The translations under genes and the position numbers were made by a program. From Clostridium gelidum (GTDB lineage Bacteria > Bacillota > Clostridia > Clostridiales > Clostridiaceae): DNA of 64,000 nucleotides. The stretch covers positions 505,001-569,000 of the forward strand of contig NZ_AP024849.1 of the NCBI RefSeq assembly GCF_019977655.1, in the 5' to 3' direction. This document shows positions 10,537 to 19,329 of the stretch, piece by piece (the stretch's first letter is position 1; each line of letters opens with the position of its first letter). The notes beneath the pieces were generated by a model, which saw only the letters and a list, made by a program, of their open reading frames with translations, had not been told where the DNA came from and did no database searches.

Positions 10537-10552
10537 AAAGAGTTCTAACCAC

Positions 10553-10603
10553 AACCGTATAACAATTATTATGAAATAATTTCATAATAATTGTTATACG
10601 GTT
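10553..10603. terminator. Perfect 51-bp palindromic bidirectional terminator
   Basis: A 25-bp stem with no mismatch (AACCGTATAACAATTATTAT at the start of the left arm) and a single-base centre. It lies between convergent genes; its right end overlaps the stop codon of the minus-strand SGNH hydrolase. T-rich and A-rich flanks suit termination in both directions. Confidence 0.85.
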
Positions 10604-11166
10604 TAAAAATAGTGGAGGGCTTCTTTGTATAAAAGTTCATGACCTAAAGATGTTAAATGAATTCCATCTAAGTAAATATTATTTTTATCTAAGGTTAAGT
10701 CATAGAAATTAATAAATTGTATTTTATAGTTATTACATAATTTAATAAGTTCATATTTTAATTTTAAGAGTTCACTTTCAGTGTAAGAATATAGGTGAGA
10801 AGGTGAAAAGAGTCTATTCGCCATTTGTCCAACAATTACAGGTGGTACTCCTATAATTATTTCTGAATTAATATTCATACCATCTTTAATCATTATTTCT
10901 AAATTATCAATTATTGAAGTAACTGATCTTCCAAGAAGAAGGTCATTAGTACCACCCATTATGAAAATTTTATGTGGATAATGAATTAAGACATCATTAT
11001 CATAGCGAGAAAGCATGGACGTGGTCGTATCTCCATTACATGCTTTATTCAATGATGAAAAAGAAAGCTTTTGTGTTAGTTTATATACCCAAGAATTTTG
11101 TTTAGGTACTCCATATCCAAACGTCAAACTATCTCCCAAAAAAATAATATCAAAATTATTATTCAT
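10603..11166 (-). CDS. SGNH/GDSL-family hydrolase
   Basis: 187 aa, an esterase or lipase of the SGNH fold without signal peptide, so probably cytoplasmic. The catalytic Ser is in block I (FLGDSLTFGYG, near residue 12), the oxyanion Asn in block III (GGTNDLLLG), and the catalytic Asp/His in block V (DGIHLTSLG). All four signature residues are present. The ATG follows AAAGGA on the minus strand. The RusA-like gene lies 30 bp upstream on the same strand, so the two may be co-transcribed. Natural substrate unknown; these enzymes include arylesterases and deacetylases. Confidence 0.9.
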   Translation of the reverse strand: MNNNFDIIFLGDSLTFGYGVPKQNSWVYKLTQKLSFSSLNKACNGDTTTSMLSRYDNDVLIHYPHKIFIMGGTNDLLLGRSVTSIIDNLEIMIKDGMNINSEIIIGVPPVIVGQMANRLFSPSHLYSYTESELLKLKYELIKLCNNYKIQFINFYDLTLDKNNIYLDGIHLTSLGHELLYKEALHYF

Positions 11167-11196
11167 AATAAAATCCTTTCATTGTATTTCATATGT

Positions 11197-11895
11197 CTAA
11201 AATAATTTATTAAAACATTTCTTACATATGAGAGTCTTTCCACTATCAGCTTTTATATAATCATCTGAAATAATAAGTTTGCTACATATATTGCACAGTT
11301 TAGCTTTATTATTTACAGTACATTTAGAAGCTTTATCAATTTCTCTTAAACACGTATCAATGGGCTTAGCATTTATTTTATTTTTTAAGTTATCAACTAA
11401 AGAATGATTAGTAGATAGATTATTCAATAAAGTCTTTTTTTGTGGGGAATATGATTTCGGCTGTGTGGGAATAGCTTTTTTTGTGACTGTATAATTAAAA
11501 TTATATTCACTTTCAGAAAAAAGTTCCAATTCAAATCTAGGATTTTCTTTATCGTAATATTCTTCGGTGAAAATTTTGGTTATTTGAGCATCATTTACTA
11601 TAAGTCCACTTTTCTCAATACCATCAAATATACTTTTTGTAATATTAATTGTATCAGGATGACGTTTTTCACTTTTATAATAAACTTTTAATAAAGCGAT
11701 TAAGCTTTCAGAAAAAATAATATCTGGATTTTGACTTCTTGCAATTAGTGCAATTTCTTGTTCATATAATGCGTATCTATCATGATATTTACCAGAGCTA
11801 TCTGGTAAAATGGCACGTCCGTTCATATTGTGTAATTTAAAATTTGATTTAGTAATAGGTGATCCCTTAATTACTACCTTAGCATAATTAGACAT
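11197..11895 (-). CDS. RusA-family Holliday junction resolvase with C-terminal zinc ribbon
   Basis: 232 aa. Residues about 5-125 match the RusA fold: RHPDTINITKSIFDGIEKSGLIVNDAQITK holds the acidic metal-binding residues (PDxxN..K..D, then ND) of these endonucleases. Family members are usually about 120-140 aa and phage-borne. Here the core is followed by a polar linker (about 130-190) and a four-cysteine module, CNIC-x15-CKKC, near the C terminus that should bind zinc. The gene stands without phage neighbours. It may resolve recombination or replication intermediates; the tail could add DNA or protein binding. The ATG follows AAGGAGA on the minus strand. Confidence 0.8.
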   Translation of the reverse strand: MSNYAKVVIKGSPITKSNFKLHNMNGRAILPDSSGKYHDRYALYEQEIALIARSQNPDIIFSESLIALLKVYYKSEKRHPDTINITKSIFDGIEKSGLIVNDAQITKIFTEEYYDKENPRFELELFSESEYNFNYTVTKKAIPTQPKSYSPQKKTLLNNLSTNHSLVDNLKNKINAKPIDTCLREIDKASKCTVNNKAKLCNICSKLIISDDYIKADSGKTLICKKCFNKLF

Positions 11896-11913
11896 TTAAA
11901 TTCTCCTTAAGTG

Positions 11914-11970
11914 AGGCACATTGAAAAAAGAACAAGTCATTATTCTAGTCTATTTTATTTCATATGCCTA
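11914..11970. mobile_element. Short copy of the terminal-inverted-repeat element family
   Basis: Left end AGGCACATTGAAAAAAGAAC then AAGTC, right end TAGTCTATTTTATTTCATAT followed by GCCTAA. It is a short (about 57 bp), largely self-complementary copy of the element described at 12029-12262, lying upstream of the RusA-like gene. Confidence 0.7.
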
Positions 11971-12028
11971 ATAATTTGAGTATTACTTCAAATATACAGT
12001 ATATGCACTTTATAATCAAAGAGTATTT

Positions 12029-12262
12029 AGTCACAATTAAAAAAATAACAAGTCCATTTGCCAGCCTATTTTCAATCATAAATGAAGCTCGATTCGCTAC
12101 GCTCTTCTTGAGTAAGCGATTCACACAAAATCATAGATTTTGGTTCACTGCTCACGTCGGCAAATTGACCTGATAGACATGCTATGATGGCAATTAGTCT
12201 CCTTGCCTGATGAAAAATATTCATTGCAACTTTGGATTTGTTATTTATTTTCATGTGCCTTA
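12029..12262. mobile_element. MITE-like element, long copy (234 bp)
   Basis: Left terminus CACAATTAAAAAAATAACAA then GTCC (12033-12056), right terminus ATTTGTTATTTATTTTCATG then TGCCTTA, ending 12262. The ends are imperfect inverted repeats of each other. The interior contains CCTTGCCTGATGAAAAATAT then TCA (about 12202-12224), shared with the copies at 27589 and 63393, and several internal hairpins. It carries no gene; a 60-codon minus-strand frame inside it has no ribosome site. The absence of a transposase fits a non-autonomous miniature element. Confidence 0.82.
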
Positions 12263-12606
12263 TAAAAATACTTTTAGAGAAATTTATCTGTAAATGAATG
12301 ATAAGTTATCGAATTTTAAGAGGATATAATGCATATTATTGAATACATAAAGTATAATATTTAGGTGATTACATATAAATAATGCATTTTAAGAGTAATA
12401 GATATATAATTAAATATTAAGAATATATTAAATAATGCAATGAATAGAGGAATTTATCTTCGTTATAAGATAAAATAGATTTTGTAGAAGAAAATATTGT
12501 AATTAATCAATATTTGAATTTATCTGTAACATAAGACATTTTGAAAAGATATATCTAAAATGTGATTTGTTATAGATTAAACTTAAAATAAAAAGAGGTA
12601 TTAAGC
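12263..12606. other. Gene-free leader of tsaD
   Basis: About 340 bp, very AT-rich. No ORF with a ribosome site, no terminator and no recognisable riboswitch was seen. The only structure is loosely repeated GAATTTATCT-type words near 12289, 12449 and 12517. AAAGAGG before ATG 12607 is the tsaD ribosome site. Confidence 0.6.
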
Positions 12607-13626
12607 ATGAGTAAAAAGATAATTTTAGCAATAGAATCCAGTTGTGATGAAACTGCAGCTGCAGTTGTGGTAGATGGTAGAGAAGTTTTATCAAATGTAA
12701 TTGCATCACAAATAGAAACCCATAAAAAATTTGGTGGTGTAGTACCTGAGGTTGCATCAAGAATGCATATTGAAGTAGTAGATAGTGTAGTAAAAGCTGC
12801 ACTTTCCGAAGCGGAAGTTTCTTTAGATGATATTGATGCAATAGGTGTTACATATGGACCAGGACTTGTTGGAGCACTTTTAGTTGGACTTCAATATGCA
12901 AAGGGCCTTTCATTAGGTTCGAAAAAACCATTAATTGGAGTTAATCATATACAAGGACATATTAGTGCAAATTTTATACAGCATAAAGATTTAAAGCCAC
13001 CATTTGTATCCTTAGTAGTTTCTGGTGGTCATACATTTATAGTGCATGTAAAAGGATATAGAGACTTTGAAATTATTGCTCAAACAAGGGATGATGCAGT
13101 AGGAGAAGCTTATGATAAAGTAGCAAGAGCACTCGGACTTGGATATCCAGGTGGTCCTAAAATTGATAAATTAGCTAAAGAAGGAAATGAAAATGCAATA
13201 GATTTTCCAAGAGCTAAATTTCAAGAGGATACCTTAGATTTTTCATTTAGTGGAGTCAAATCTGCTGTATTAAATTATTTGAATAAAGCGCAAATGAAAG
13301 ATATAGAGATAAATAAAGCTGATATTGCAGCATCATTTCAGAAAGCAGTTATTGATGCATTAAAAACTAACTTATTTTTAACTTGCGAGAGAAGAGGAAT
13401 TAAAAAGGTTGCAGTAGCAGGTGGAGTTGCATCTAATTCGTGTTTAAGAGAAACTCTTTTAAAAGAGGGAGCAAAAAGGGGAATTGAAATTTTATTCCCA
13501 TCGCCTATATTATGCACTGATAATGCAGCAATGATAGGAAGTGCAGCTTATTTTAATTATCAAGAAAGGATAATATCTGATTTGGATATAAATGCAAAGC
13601 CTAATTTGAAATTAGGGGAGGCGTAG
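12607..13626 (+). CDS. tsaD: tRNA N6-adenosine threonylcarbamoyltransferase TsaD
   Basis: 339 aa, full length. TsaD, with TsaB and TsaE, moves the threonylcarbamoyl group from TC-AMP onto A37 of ANN-decoding tRNAs in the cytoplasm. The ASKHA ATP-fold start ESSCDETAAAVV (about 10-21), the metal-binding His pair in NHIQGHISA (about 112-120), the VSGGHT loop and C-terminal GGVASNSCLR and CTDNAAMIG motifs are all present. tsaB and tsaE are not in this window. The next gene starts 8 bp after its stop and is likely co-transcribed. Confidence 0.97.
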   Translation: MSKKIILAIESSCDETAAAVVVDGREVLSNVIASQIETHKKFGGVVPEVASRMHIEVVDSVVKAALSEAEVSLDDIDAIGVTYGPGLVGALLVGLQYAKGLSLGSKKPLIGVNHIQGHISANFIQHKDLKPPFVSLVVSGGHTFIVHVKGYRDFEIIAQTRDDAVGEAYDKVARALGLGYPGGPKIDKLAKEGNENAIDFPRAKFQEDTLDFSFSGVKSAVLNYLNKAQMKDIEINKADIAASFQKAVIDALKTNLFLTCERRGIKKVAVAGGVASNSCLRETLLKEGAKRGIEILFPSPILCTDNAAMIGSAAYFNYQERIISDLDINAKPNLKLGEA

Positions 13627-13634
13627 ATTCTAAT

Positions 13635-14636
13635 ATGAAGTTATTATCACACTCTAATGGGATACACAAGGTTGATAAAGATAAAGTTAGTAAGAGAAGA
13701 GTTTTAAAAAAGTGTATTATTTTCATTGTAGGACTACTGATTTTTGGATTTGCAATACAAATGATAACTAATGTTTTTGATAATGAAAGACTAAAATCAA
13801 GATTTAAGTATATTAGAATAGATGGAAATAAGATGGAATATAAGTTCAAGAAAAGTGGAGATTACACTGTAGTGCTTGATGGGGCAACTGGAACAAATAT
13901 TTATGAGTGGGATACGGTTTGCAGAGAATTAGAACAGACAAAGATATCAACATTTACATATAATAGAAGAGGGTATGGGTTTAATGATGGTGGAGAAACT
14001 AGAACACCAGAAGAGCAAGCAAAAGATTTGAAAGCTCTGCTTAAAAAAGCTGGAGCACCAGAACCATATATTTTAGTTGGAGAAGAATATGGTAGCTTAG
14101 TTACGACTAACTTTGTTAGCTTATATCCAGATTCAGTTGCGGGAGTTGTGTTAGTTAATCCTATATCAGAAGAAGAAATTAAAACTAATGAATTCAAGGA
14201 AAGTATTAAATCTGAATATTATAGAAGTGAATTCGAAAAAATAGGTACTAATTTTAGCTTAACATCATTATTGAGTAAGATGGGATTAACTATGGAAAAT
14301 AATATTTTTAAAGAGCATTTAACGGAAAGTGAATTAGCTGAATTTAATAGTTTTAAAAACAATAAGAAATATAAGGAAGCTGTTTCAAATGAATTGGGAA
14401 ATTTATATAAAGGTGTATCCAATAGTCAAATAGATGGCTTATTATCTAATAAACCATTATATTTAATAACTGATAATGAAGAAGACCCTATAAAAAAAAT
14501 AGGGAATGTAGCAGTTACAACAGTATATAAAGAAGAAATAGAGGGTTCACCATTTTCATTATTAGATTCAAATACAATTGTTAATGGAGTAAATAGCGTT
14601 CTAAAGGATGCAAAAAAAACAGCTAAAAAGTCATAA
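13635..14636 (+). CDS. Membrane-anchored alpha/beta-hydrolase-fold protein lacking the nucleophile
   Basis: 333 aa. One membrane segment near residues 22-42 (FIVGLLIFGFAIQMI) is followed by an alpha/beta-hydrolase fold: VVLDGATGTNIYEWD (oxyanion region), TYNRRGYGFND, then ILVGEEYGSLVTT where the nucleophile elbow GxSxG is expected. The elbow reads G-E-E-Y-G, so Ser is replaced by Glu. The usual late catalytic His is also not evident: the segment before the C terminus is GSPFSLLDSNTIVNGV. It is therefore probably not a standard esterase. It follows tsaD by 8 bp and probably shares its transcript. A binding or wall-related role is possible but not shown. Confidence 0.75.
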   Translation: MKLLSHSNGIHKVDKDKVSKRRVLKKCIIFIVGLLIFGFAIQMITNVFDNERLKSRFKYIRIDGNKMEYKFKKSGDYTVVLDGATGTNIYEWDTVCRELEQTKISTFTYNRRGYGFNDGGETRTPEEQAKDLKALLKKAGAPEPYILVGEEYGSLVTTNFVSLYPDSVAGVVLVNPISEEEIKTNEFKESIKSEYYRSEFEKIGTNFSLTSLLSKMGLTMENNIFKEHLTESELAEFNSFKNNKKYKEAVSNELGNLYKGVSNSQIDGLLSNKPLYLITDNEEDPIKKIGNVAVTTVYKEEIEGSPFSLLDSNTIVNGVNSVLKDAKKTAKKS

Positions 14637-14671
14637 AAAAGTATGATTAACTACATATTGTTGTCATTTGT

Positions 14672-14730
14672 TTGACACACAATAGCTTTATACTTACATT
14701 ATAGATTTAGTTCTAGTAGATGTAAGTATA
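14672..14730 (+). promoter_or_regulatory. Inverted repeat and possible promoter upstream of htrA
   Basis: TTGACA at 14672-14677 is followed by an 11-bp inverted repeat, TATACTTACAT (14689-14699) with ATGTAAGTATA (14720-14730). No T-run follows, so it looks more like an operator or transcript-leader hairpin for the htrA gene 92 bp downstream than a terminator for the preceding gene. A clean -10 at standard spacing is not evident. Confidence 0.4.
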
Positions 14731-14821
14731 AATAACTTGTATATATTAAAAAATAAAAAATATATGACTTAATTGCTGAGTATAAATAAATTAATAATTG
14801 ATATAAAAGGAGGACAAATAT

Positions 14822-16042
14822 ATGAATAATAATGAGAATAATGGAAAATTTATTGATGTAGAATCAATGCCAGCAGATCAAGGAACTCAAGTTGCTTGGG
14901 AAAATTGTTTTCAAAATAATAATAATGGAGAAAATAAAAAAGGAAGAGGCATACGTTTATTAGGTAAGATTGCAGGAATGTTACTTATTACAATTATAGG
15001 TGGAGTATTTGGAAGTGGGATTACTTATTCACTAATTAAATCTAATAATAGTGTTAATACAAAACCAATAGTAAGTACCATTCCACAATCATTTACAGCA
15101 AGTACATCTGATGCAATGTCAGCAGCAGATGCATTTAATAAGGTAGCACCAGCAGTTGTTATTGTTTCTACTAAAGGCACAGAAACGAACGGATTTTCAT
15201 CTGGAGAAGTAGAGGGAATGGGCTCAGGATTTATTATAAATGAAGAAGGATATATATTAACTAATTATCATGTAATTTCAACTGCTAAGGAAATTACAGT
15301 TACTTTAAGTGATAAAACTGAAGTTAGTGCAACTGTAGTTAACTACGATTCAGAAAAAGATATTGCAATGCTTAAGCTAAAAGAAGGAACTAAAGTCCCA
15401 GCAATTGCAGAACTTGGAGATTCTGACGAAGTTTATCCAGGTGCAGAAGTTATAGCAATTGGAACACCTCTTTCAAAGAACTTTGCTCAAACACTTACAA
15501 AAGGAGTTATAAGTGGTAGCAATAGAACTATAGAAGGGCAAAATGGAGCAAATGTTAATTTAATTCAAACAGATGCAGCTATTAATCCAGGGAATAGTGG
15601 AGGTCCATTAGTTAATGCTAAAGGGCAAGTTATAGGAATAAATTCTATGAAGTTAGGAACTCAAGTATTAGGAGAAACTACTATTGAAGGTATAGGTTTT
15701 GCAATTCCGATAAATGAAGTAAAAAATAAAATAGATGCTCTATCAAAACCTATTTTAAATTTAGGAATTCAAATAAGGGTAATTGATAGTACTATGGCTA
15801 AGAAAAATAATTTAGCAGAGGGAATATATATAATAGCAGTTGATGAATTCTCACCAGCAGAAAAGGCTGGACTTAAGATGGGAGATATAATTGTTAAAAC
15901 TGATGGAAAGTCAGCTAAGACTCTTGAAGAACTTAAGGCTATAAAAGAAGGCAAAAAAGCTGGTGATACTATGAATGTAGAAGTAGTAAGAAATAACAAA
16001 AATGTTAGTGTATCGGTTGTATTAGAAGAAAAAACAAATTAA
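14822..16042 (+). CDS. HtrA/DegP-like membrane-anchored serine protease with PDZ domain
   Basis: 406 aa. A quality-control protease acting on misfolded proteins outside the membrane. A single hydrophobic segment at about 47-68 anchors it. The trypsin-like domain carries the catalytic triad: His in TNYHVIS, Asp in DSEKDIAMLKL and Ser in NPGNSGGPL. A PDZ domain fills the last 100 residues (ILNLGIQIRVID to VVLEE) and should bind substrate C termini or regulate the protease. Layout and length match HtrA/YycK-type clostridial and bacillar proteins. The ATG follows AAAAGGAGG. A terminator lies just downstream. Confidence 0.93.
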   Translation: MNNNENNGKFIDVESMPADQGTQVAWENCFQNNNNGENKKGRGIRLLGKIAGMLLITIIGGVFGSGITYSLIKSNNSVNTKPIVSTIPQSFTASTSDAMSAADAFNKVAPAVVIVSTKGTETNGFSSGEVEGMGSGFIINEEGYILTNYHVISTAKEITVTLSDKTEVSATVVNYDSEKDIAMLKLKEGTKVPAIAELGDSDEVYPGAEVIAIGTPLSKNFAQTLTKGVISGSNRTIEGQNGANVNLIQTDAAINPGNSGGPLVNAKGQVIGINSMKLGTQVLGETTIEGIGFAIPINEVKNKIDALSKPILNLGIQIRVIDSTMAKKNNLAEGIYIIAVDEFSPAEKAGLKMGDIIVKTDGKSAKTLEELKAIKEGKKAGDTMNVEVVRNNKNVSVSVVLEEKTN

Positions 16043-16083
16043 GGTATCTAAAATAATATTTAAATATACCTAAAGATATAGAG

Positions 16084-16130
16084 AGGATTGGTAAATGTAT
16101 GATACTATACAATTATCAATCCTAAATTTT
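16084..16130 (+). terminator. Intrinsic terminator after htrA
   Basis: AGGATTG (16084-16090) pairs with CAATCCT (16117-16123), with an inner TGTAT/ATACA helix, and is followed by AAATTTTTTC. It lies 40 bp after the htrA stop codon. Confidence 0.75.
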
Positions 16131-16238
16131 TTCTATTAATCATCCTTTAAAAATTTGAAGAAAAGTAGTAATATATAATAATGAATAAGTGTAAGGCATT
16201 TTAATTTTTAGATGATTAAAGAGAAGAAGGAGAAAGTT

Positions 16239-16547
16239 ATGGAAGAAATAATATTAAATATAATAATGCATAGTGGAGAAGCAAGAAGCTGCTCAATGGA
16301 AGCAATTGCTATAGCTAAAACAGGAAATTTCGAGAAAGCAAAAGAATTAATAATAAAGTCTGATGAGGAATTAGGATATGCACATAGTTCTCAAACAAGT
16401 TTAATTCAAGGTGAAGCTGCGAATGATAAAATAGAATTTTCATTGCTTTTGGTACATGCTCAAGATCATTTAATGACAACAATGACGTTTAAAGATTTAG
16501 CGGTGGAATTAATAGAAGTACATGAAAAAATAAGTTCTATTCAATAG
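16239..16547 (+). CDS. PTS lactose/cellobiose-type IIA component
   Basis: 102 aa from ATG 16239, chosen because AAGGAG sits at 16227-16232; the in-frame ATG at 16212 would put this site inside the gene. The helical protein matches the Lac/chitobiose IIA family, in which His in LLVHAQDHLMT takes phosphate from HPr and passes it to IIB. The Gln/Asp context of the trimer core (VHAQDHL) is retained. No IIB or IIC gene is adjacent. Instead a solute-binding protein gene follows 11 bp later. It may serve distant PTS permeases or act as a phosphorylation-state sensor. Confidence 0.9.
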   Translation: MEEIILNIIMHSGEARSCSMEAIAIAKTGNFEKAKELIIKSDEELGYAHSSQTSLIQGEAANDKIEFSLLLVHAQDHLMTTMTFKDLAVELIEVHEKISSIQ

Positions 16548-16558
16548 AGGTATAATAT

Positions 16559-17701
16559 ATGAAAAATAAAATTAGATATGCTGTTATATTTGCTGTTTTT
16601 TTTGTAATAGGAATAATAAGTATTAATTTATATCAACCCAATAAAGAGCAGCAAGTTAAAGGTAGCATAGAACTTTTAGTAAACGAAAATTCTTATGAGT
16701 ATTTAGTTGAGTGCGCAAATAATTTTATGAAACTAAATGATAAAACTTTAATTAGTATAAAAAAATTAGAGAGTTATAATCAAATTACTGATAAGGTACA
16801 AGTAAATACTAAAATAAAAACTCCGAATATTGCACAAATAGATAGGTTTAATTTCGAAAAATTAAAATTAAATAATTATGAATATTATAATAAGGACAAC
16901 AAACTTTTAAACAATTATGCTAAGAACTTTTCTGAATATAGGGTAAATCAAGTTAAGTATGGTGATAACTCAATAGGAATACCACTGAATTCTAGACCTC
17001 TAGCTTTTTATGTAAGAGAAGATATGCTAAGAGAATATGGATATAAAAGAGAGAGCATGAATACTTGGGAAGATATTGTGAGGATTGGTAAAGACATATA
17101 TACAAAAAGCAATGGAAAAGTAAGTATAATAAATGCAACAGGACAAGATTATGAAGACTTATTAGACTTACTAACTATGGAGAGCTTTAGTAATGATAAA
17201 AGTATAGATCAGATAAAATTAGAAGTTCAAGCTATGATTAAAAATTTAAAGGACAATAATATTCTAAATTTACAAGACGGAGGAAAATTTTTAGCAAGGA
17301 TATCTTCAGTTAATGCTATGAAAGAAATAATGGTATTAGAAGAAATTTGCGAATGGAGCACAGGGAATGTACCAAGTATTAAACCAGGAGCAAATAAGTT
17401 TTTTGCATCAGAAGGAGATAATTTATTAGTATTAAACCAAAATACCGATAATGAAAAACTAATTGAAAAATTTATAACTTATGTAATAACTAATAACAAG
17501 GAAACTGTTAAGTATGTGAAGCAAGGAAAATTCTTTTCAAGTTATTTATATACCTATAGTAGCAAAGAAATTGAAGAAAATGTAAAAAATTTCGTTGGGA
17601 AAAGTCCACTTGTAGTATTAAGTAATATAGAAGAAAAAACTCCGGGGATTAATGACTATGATAAATATATAAAGATAAAGCAAGAACTTAGAGTACAGTA
17701 G
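16559..17701 (+). CDS. Membrane-anchored extracellular solute-binding protein (family 1-like)
   Basis: 380 aa. A hydrophobic segment at residues 8-25 is followed directly by the mature domain without a lipobox Cys, so it is held by an uncleaved signal anchor or is released. The rest matches periplasmic sugar-binding proteins of ABC importers: IELLVNENSYEYLVECANNF at the first strand, NSRPLAFYVREDMLREYGYK with TWEDIVRIGKDI in the hinge region. No ABC permease or ATPase gene is adjacent. It is 11 bp after the PTS IIA gene and overlaps no other gene. A role in sugar sensing rather than import is an inference. Confidence 0.78.
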   Translation: MKNKIRYAVIFAVFFVIGIISINLYQPNKEQQVKGSIELLVNENSYEYLVECANNFMKLNDKTLISIKKLESYNQITDKVQVNTKIKTPNIAQIDRFNFEKLKLNNYEYYNKDNKLLNNYAKNFSEYRVNQVKYGDNSIGIPLNSRPLAFYVREDMLREYGYKRESMNTWEDIVRIGKDIYTKSNGKVSIINATGQDYEDLLDLLTMESFSNDKSIDQIKLEVQAMIKNLKDNNILNLQDGGKFLARISSVNAMKEIMVLEEICEWSTGNVPSIKPGANKFFASEGDNLLVLNQNTDNEKLIEKFITYVITNNKETVKYVKQGKFFSSYLYTYSSKEIEENVKNFVGKSPLVVLSNIEEKTPGINDYDKYIKIKQELRVQ

Positions 17702-17711
17702 ATACCCGAAG

Positions 17712-17938
17712 TTAGGCATATGATTCGCCGAAATTGGATACATGTTTATTCCGTTGGACTAAGAAAATTTCCCTGGAAACTTCTAAATGGCAGGTTGCAC
17801 CCATTTCTGCTTGCTCCTGAGGCAAGCTCAGGACAAGCAAAAATGGAACAACCTGCCATTAAGAAGTTTCAACAGCTTATTTTCTAATGCCAACTGCACA
17901 AACATATATCCAATTTCTCTGTTTAGATATATGCCTAA
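17712..17938. repeat. 227-bp nested hairpin between convergent genes
   Basis: Outer arms TTAGGCATAT (17712-17721) and ATATGCCTAA (17929-17938); then AAATTGGATA (17731-17740) with TATCCAATTT (17907-17916); then a 21-base arm starting AAACTTCTAAATGGCAGG (17777-17797) matched at 17849-17869; the innermost part pairs CCATTTnTGCTTG with CAAGCAnAAATGG. Its architecture resembles 6607-6796 but the sequence differs. Its outer ends resemble the CATATGCCT ends of the MITE-like family. It separates convergent genes; nothing else is visible from 17702 to 18026. Confidence 0.83.
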
Positions 17939-18026
17939 GTATAATAGATTTTAAATATAATACTAAGTATGAGTACAACTTTATTTCGACGTATTTACGC
18001 ATAAGCCAAGTTTCCACAGTGAGTAT

Positions 18027-19157
18027 TTATACTAAGTATTGTGAAGATAGTTTCCTGTAGGCATCTAATGTATTTTGAGCAGTTTTTGCCCATGTGAATT
18101 CAAGGCTTCTTAAGTAGCCTTTTTCACTAAGGTTTTTCTTTAAAGTTTCATCATTTAGAAGAGCGACTAAAGCATTTTCTAATTCATTGATATTATATGG
18201 ATTTATTAAAATTGCATTATTCCCGGTTACTTCTGGAATTGATGTTAAGTTAGAAGTAATTACTGGTGCTTTGCAGCTCATGGCTTCCAGTGGCGGTAAT
18301 CCAAAGCCTTCGTAAAGGGAAGGATAAACAAAAGCATCACAACCACTATAAAGGACAGGTAAAAATTCATCTTTTACATATCCACAAAAAATTATTTTAT
18401 CTTGCATATTATTTTCTTTCACAAAGTTAAATAATTTTTCACCTTCATCTCTTAATGAACCTCCAAGTAGCAATTTATATGGTTTGTTAAAGTCTTTATA
18501 AACATTACTAAAGGCTTTAACCAAACCTAAAACATTTTTTCTTGAACTAAATCCGCCTATATATAATATATATGGATCTTTTACACCAAAGGTATTTTCT
18601 ACATACAATTTGCAATTATTTTTGTCTATTGGTTTAAAGTTGCTATTTGCAGCAAGGGGGGTTACAAATATTTTATCTTTAGGATAAGAACTGAAAAATT
18701 TTAGAATATCCTTTTTTGAGTATTCAGAAACTGTCAAAATACCAGAAGAATTAGAAATTATATTTGGCATATCACGTAAAAATCTTTCTAAGTAACTGCG
18801 TCCTACAGTTTCAGGCATCGTATATGGAATTAAGTCATGTATTGTAACTATAGTTGGTATTTCTGTATCAAAATCAAAGCCTATTCCATTTTGAGGAATA
18901 TGATATAAATCAGCATGCAATTCATTTAAGATACTTGGAATATAATAATTTTCATAAAAACCACCATGCCTACCAGAAGAAAATACTATATTAGTATTTT
19001 TTTTATTAAATTCCTTATTAAATTTTCCAGAACAAAATAAAGTAAATTCATCTTTTGAAGTTATAGAAAGAATCTCAGATATAAGATTATTAGTATAAGT
19101 ACCAATGCCAGTTCCTTGATGTAAAGTAGCACTACGAGCATCAATGGCAATTTTCAT
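18027..19157 (-). CDS. GT4-family glycosyltransferase, spore coat cluster
   Basis: 376 aa, a GT-B fold retaining glycosyltransferase that probably adds sugars to a coat protein or polysaccharide in the mother cell. The N-terminal MKIAIDARSATLHQGTGIGTYT is the acceptor-domain glycine loop; the C-terminal nucleotide-sugar site has the EX7E-type motif in YEGFGLPPLEAMSC (near 283-296). It is related along its length to the protein encoded at 23545-24666. It is divergently placed against a CotS-type gene, with a 170-bp gap between them. The sugar and acceptor are unknown; the coat role is inferred from the neighbours. Confidence 0.88.
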   Translation of the reverse strand: MKIAIDARSATLHQGTGIGTYTNNLISEILSITSKDEFTLFCSGKFNKEFNKKNTNIVFSSGRHGGFYENYYIPSILNELHADLYHIPQNGIGFDFDTEIPTIVTIHDLIPYTMPETVGRSYLERFLRDMPNIISNSSGILTVSEYSKKDILKFFSSYPKDKIFVTPLAANSNFKPIDKNNCKLYVENTFGVKDPYILYIGGFSSRKNVLGLVKAFSNVYKDFNKPYKLLLGGSLRDEGEKLFNFVKENNMQDKIIFCGYVKDEFLPVLYSGCDAFVYPSLYEGFGLPPLEAMSCKAPVITSNLTSIPEVTGNNAILINPYNINELENALVALLNDETLKKNLSEKGYLRSLEFTWAKTAQNTLDAYRKLSSQYLV

Positions 19158-19329
19158 ATGAACACCCCTTCTTTTCAGTTATGAGTTAACAATTAACAGT
19201 CTCAGGTGAAATTTTTACATATGTCTTTAGTATAAAGTATTAAATGATTTTAATTTTTGTGAATCTAAATCACAATAAATTATTTAAGAACATATAATAA
19301 AAAGAAATAATGGGTAGTAGGAAAGTTTT

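Noticed and set aside
12072..12254. 60-codon minus-strand frame
   Set aside because: It lies wholly inside the MITE-like element, has no ribosome site and no family resemblance.
11197..12262. Prophage remnant based on the RusA-type gene
   Set aside because: No other phage gene, integrase or attachment site is visible on either side.
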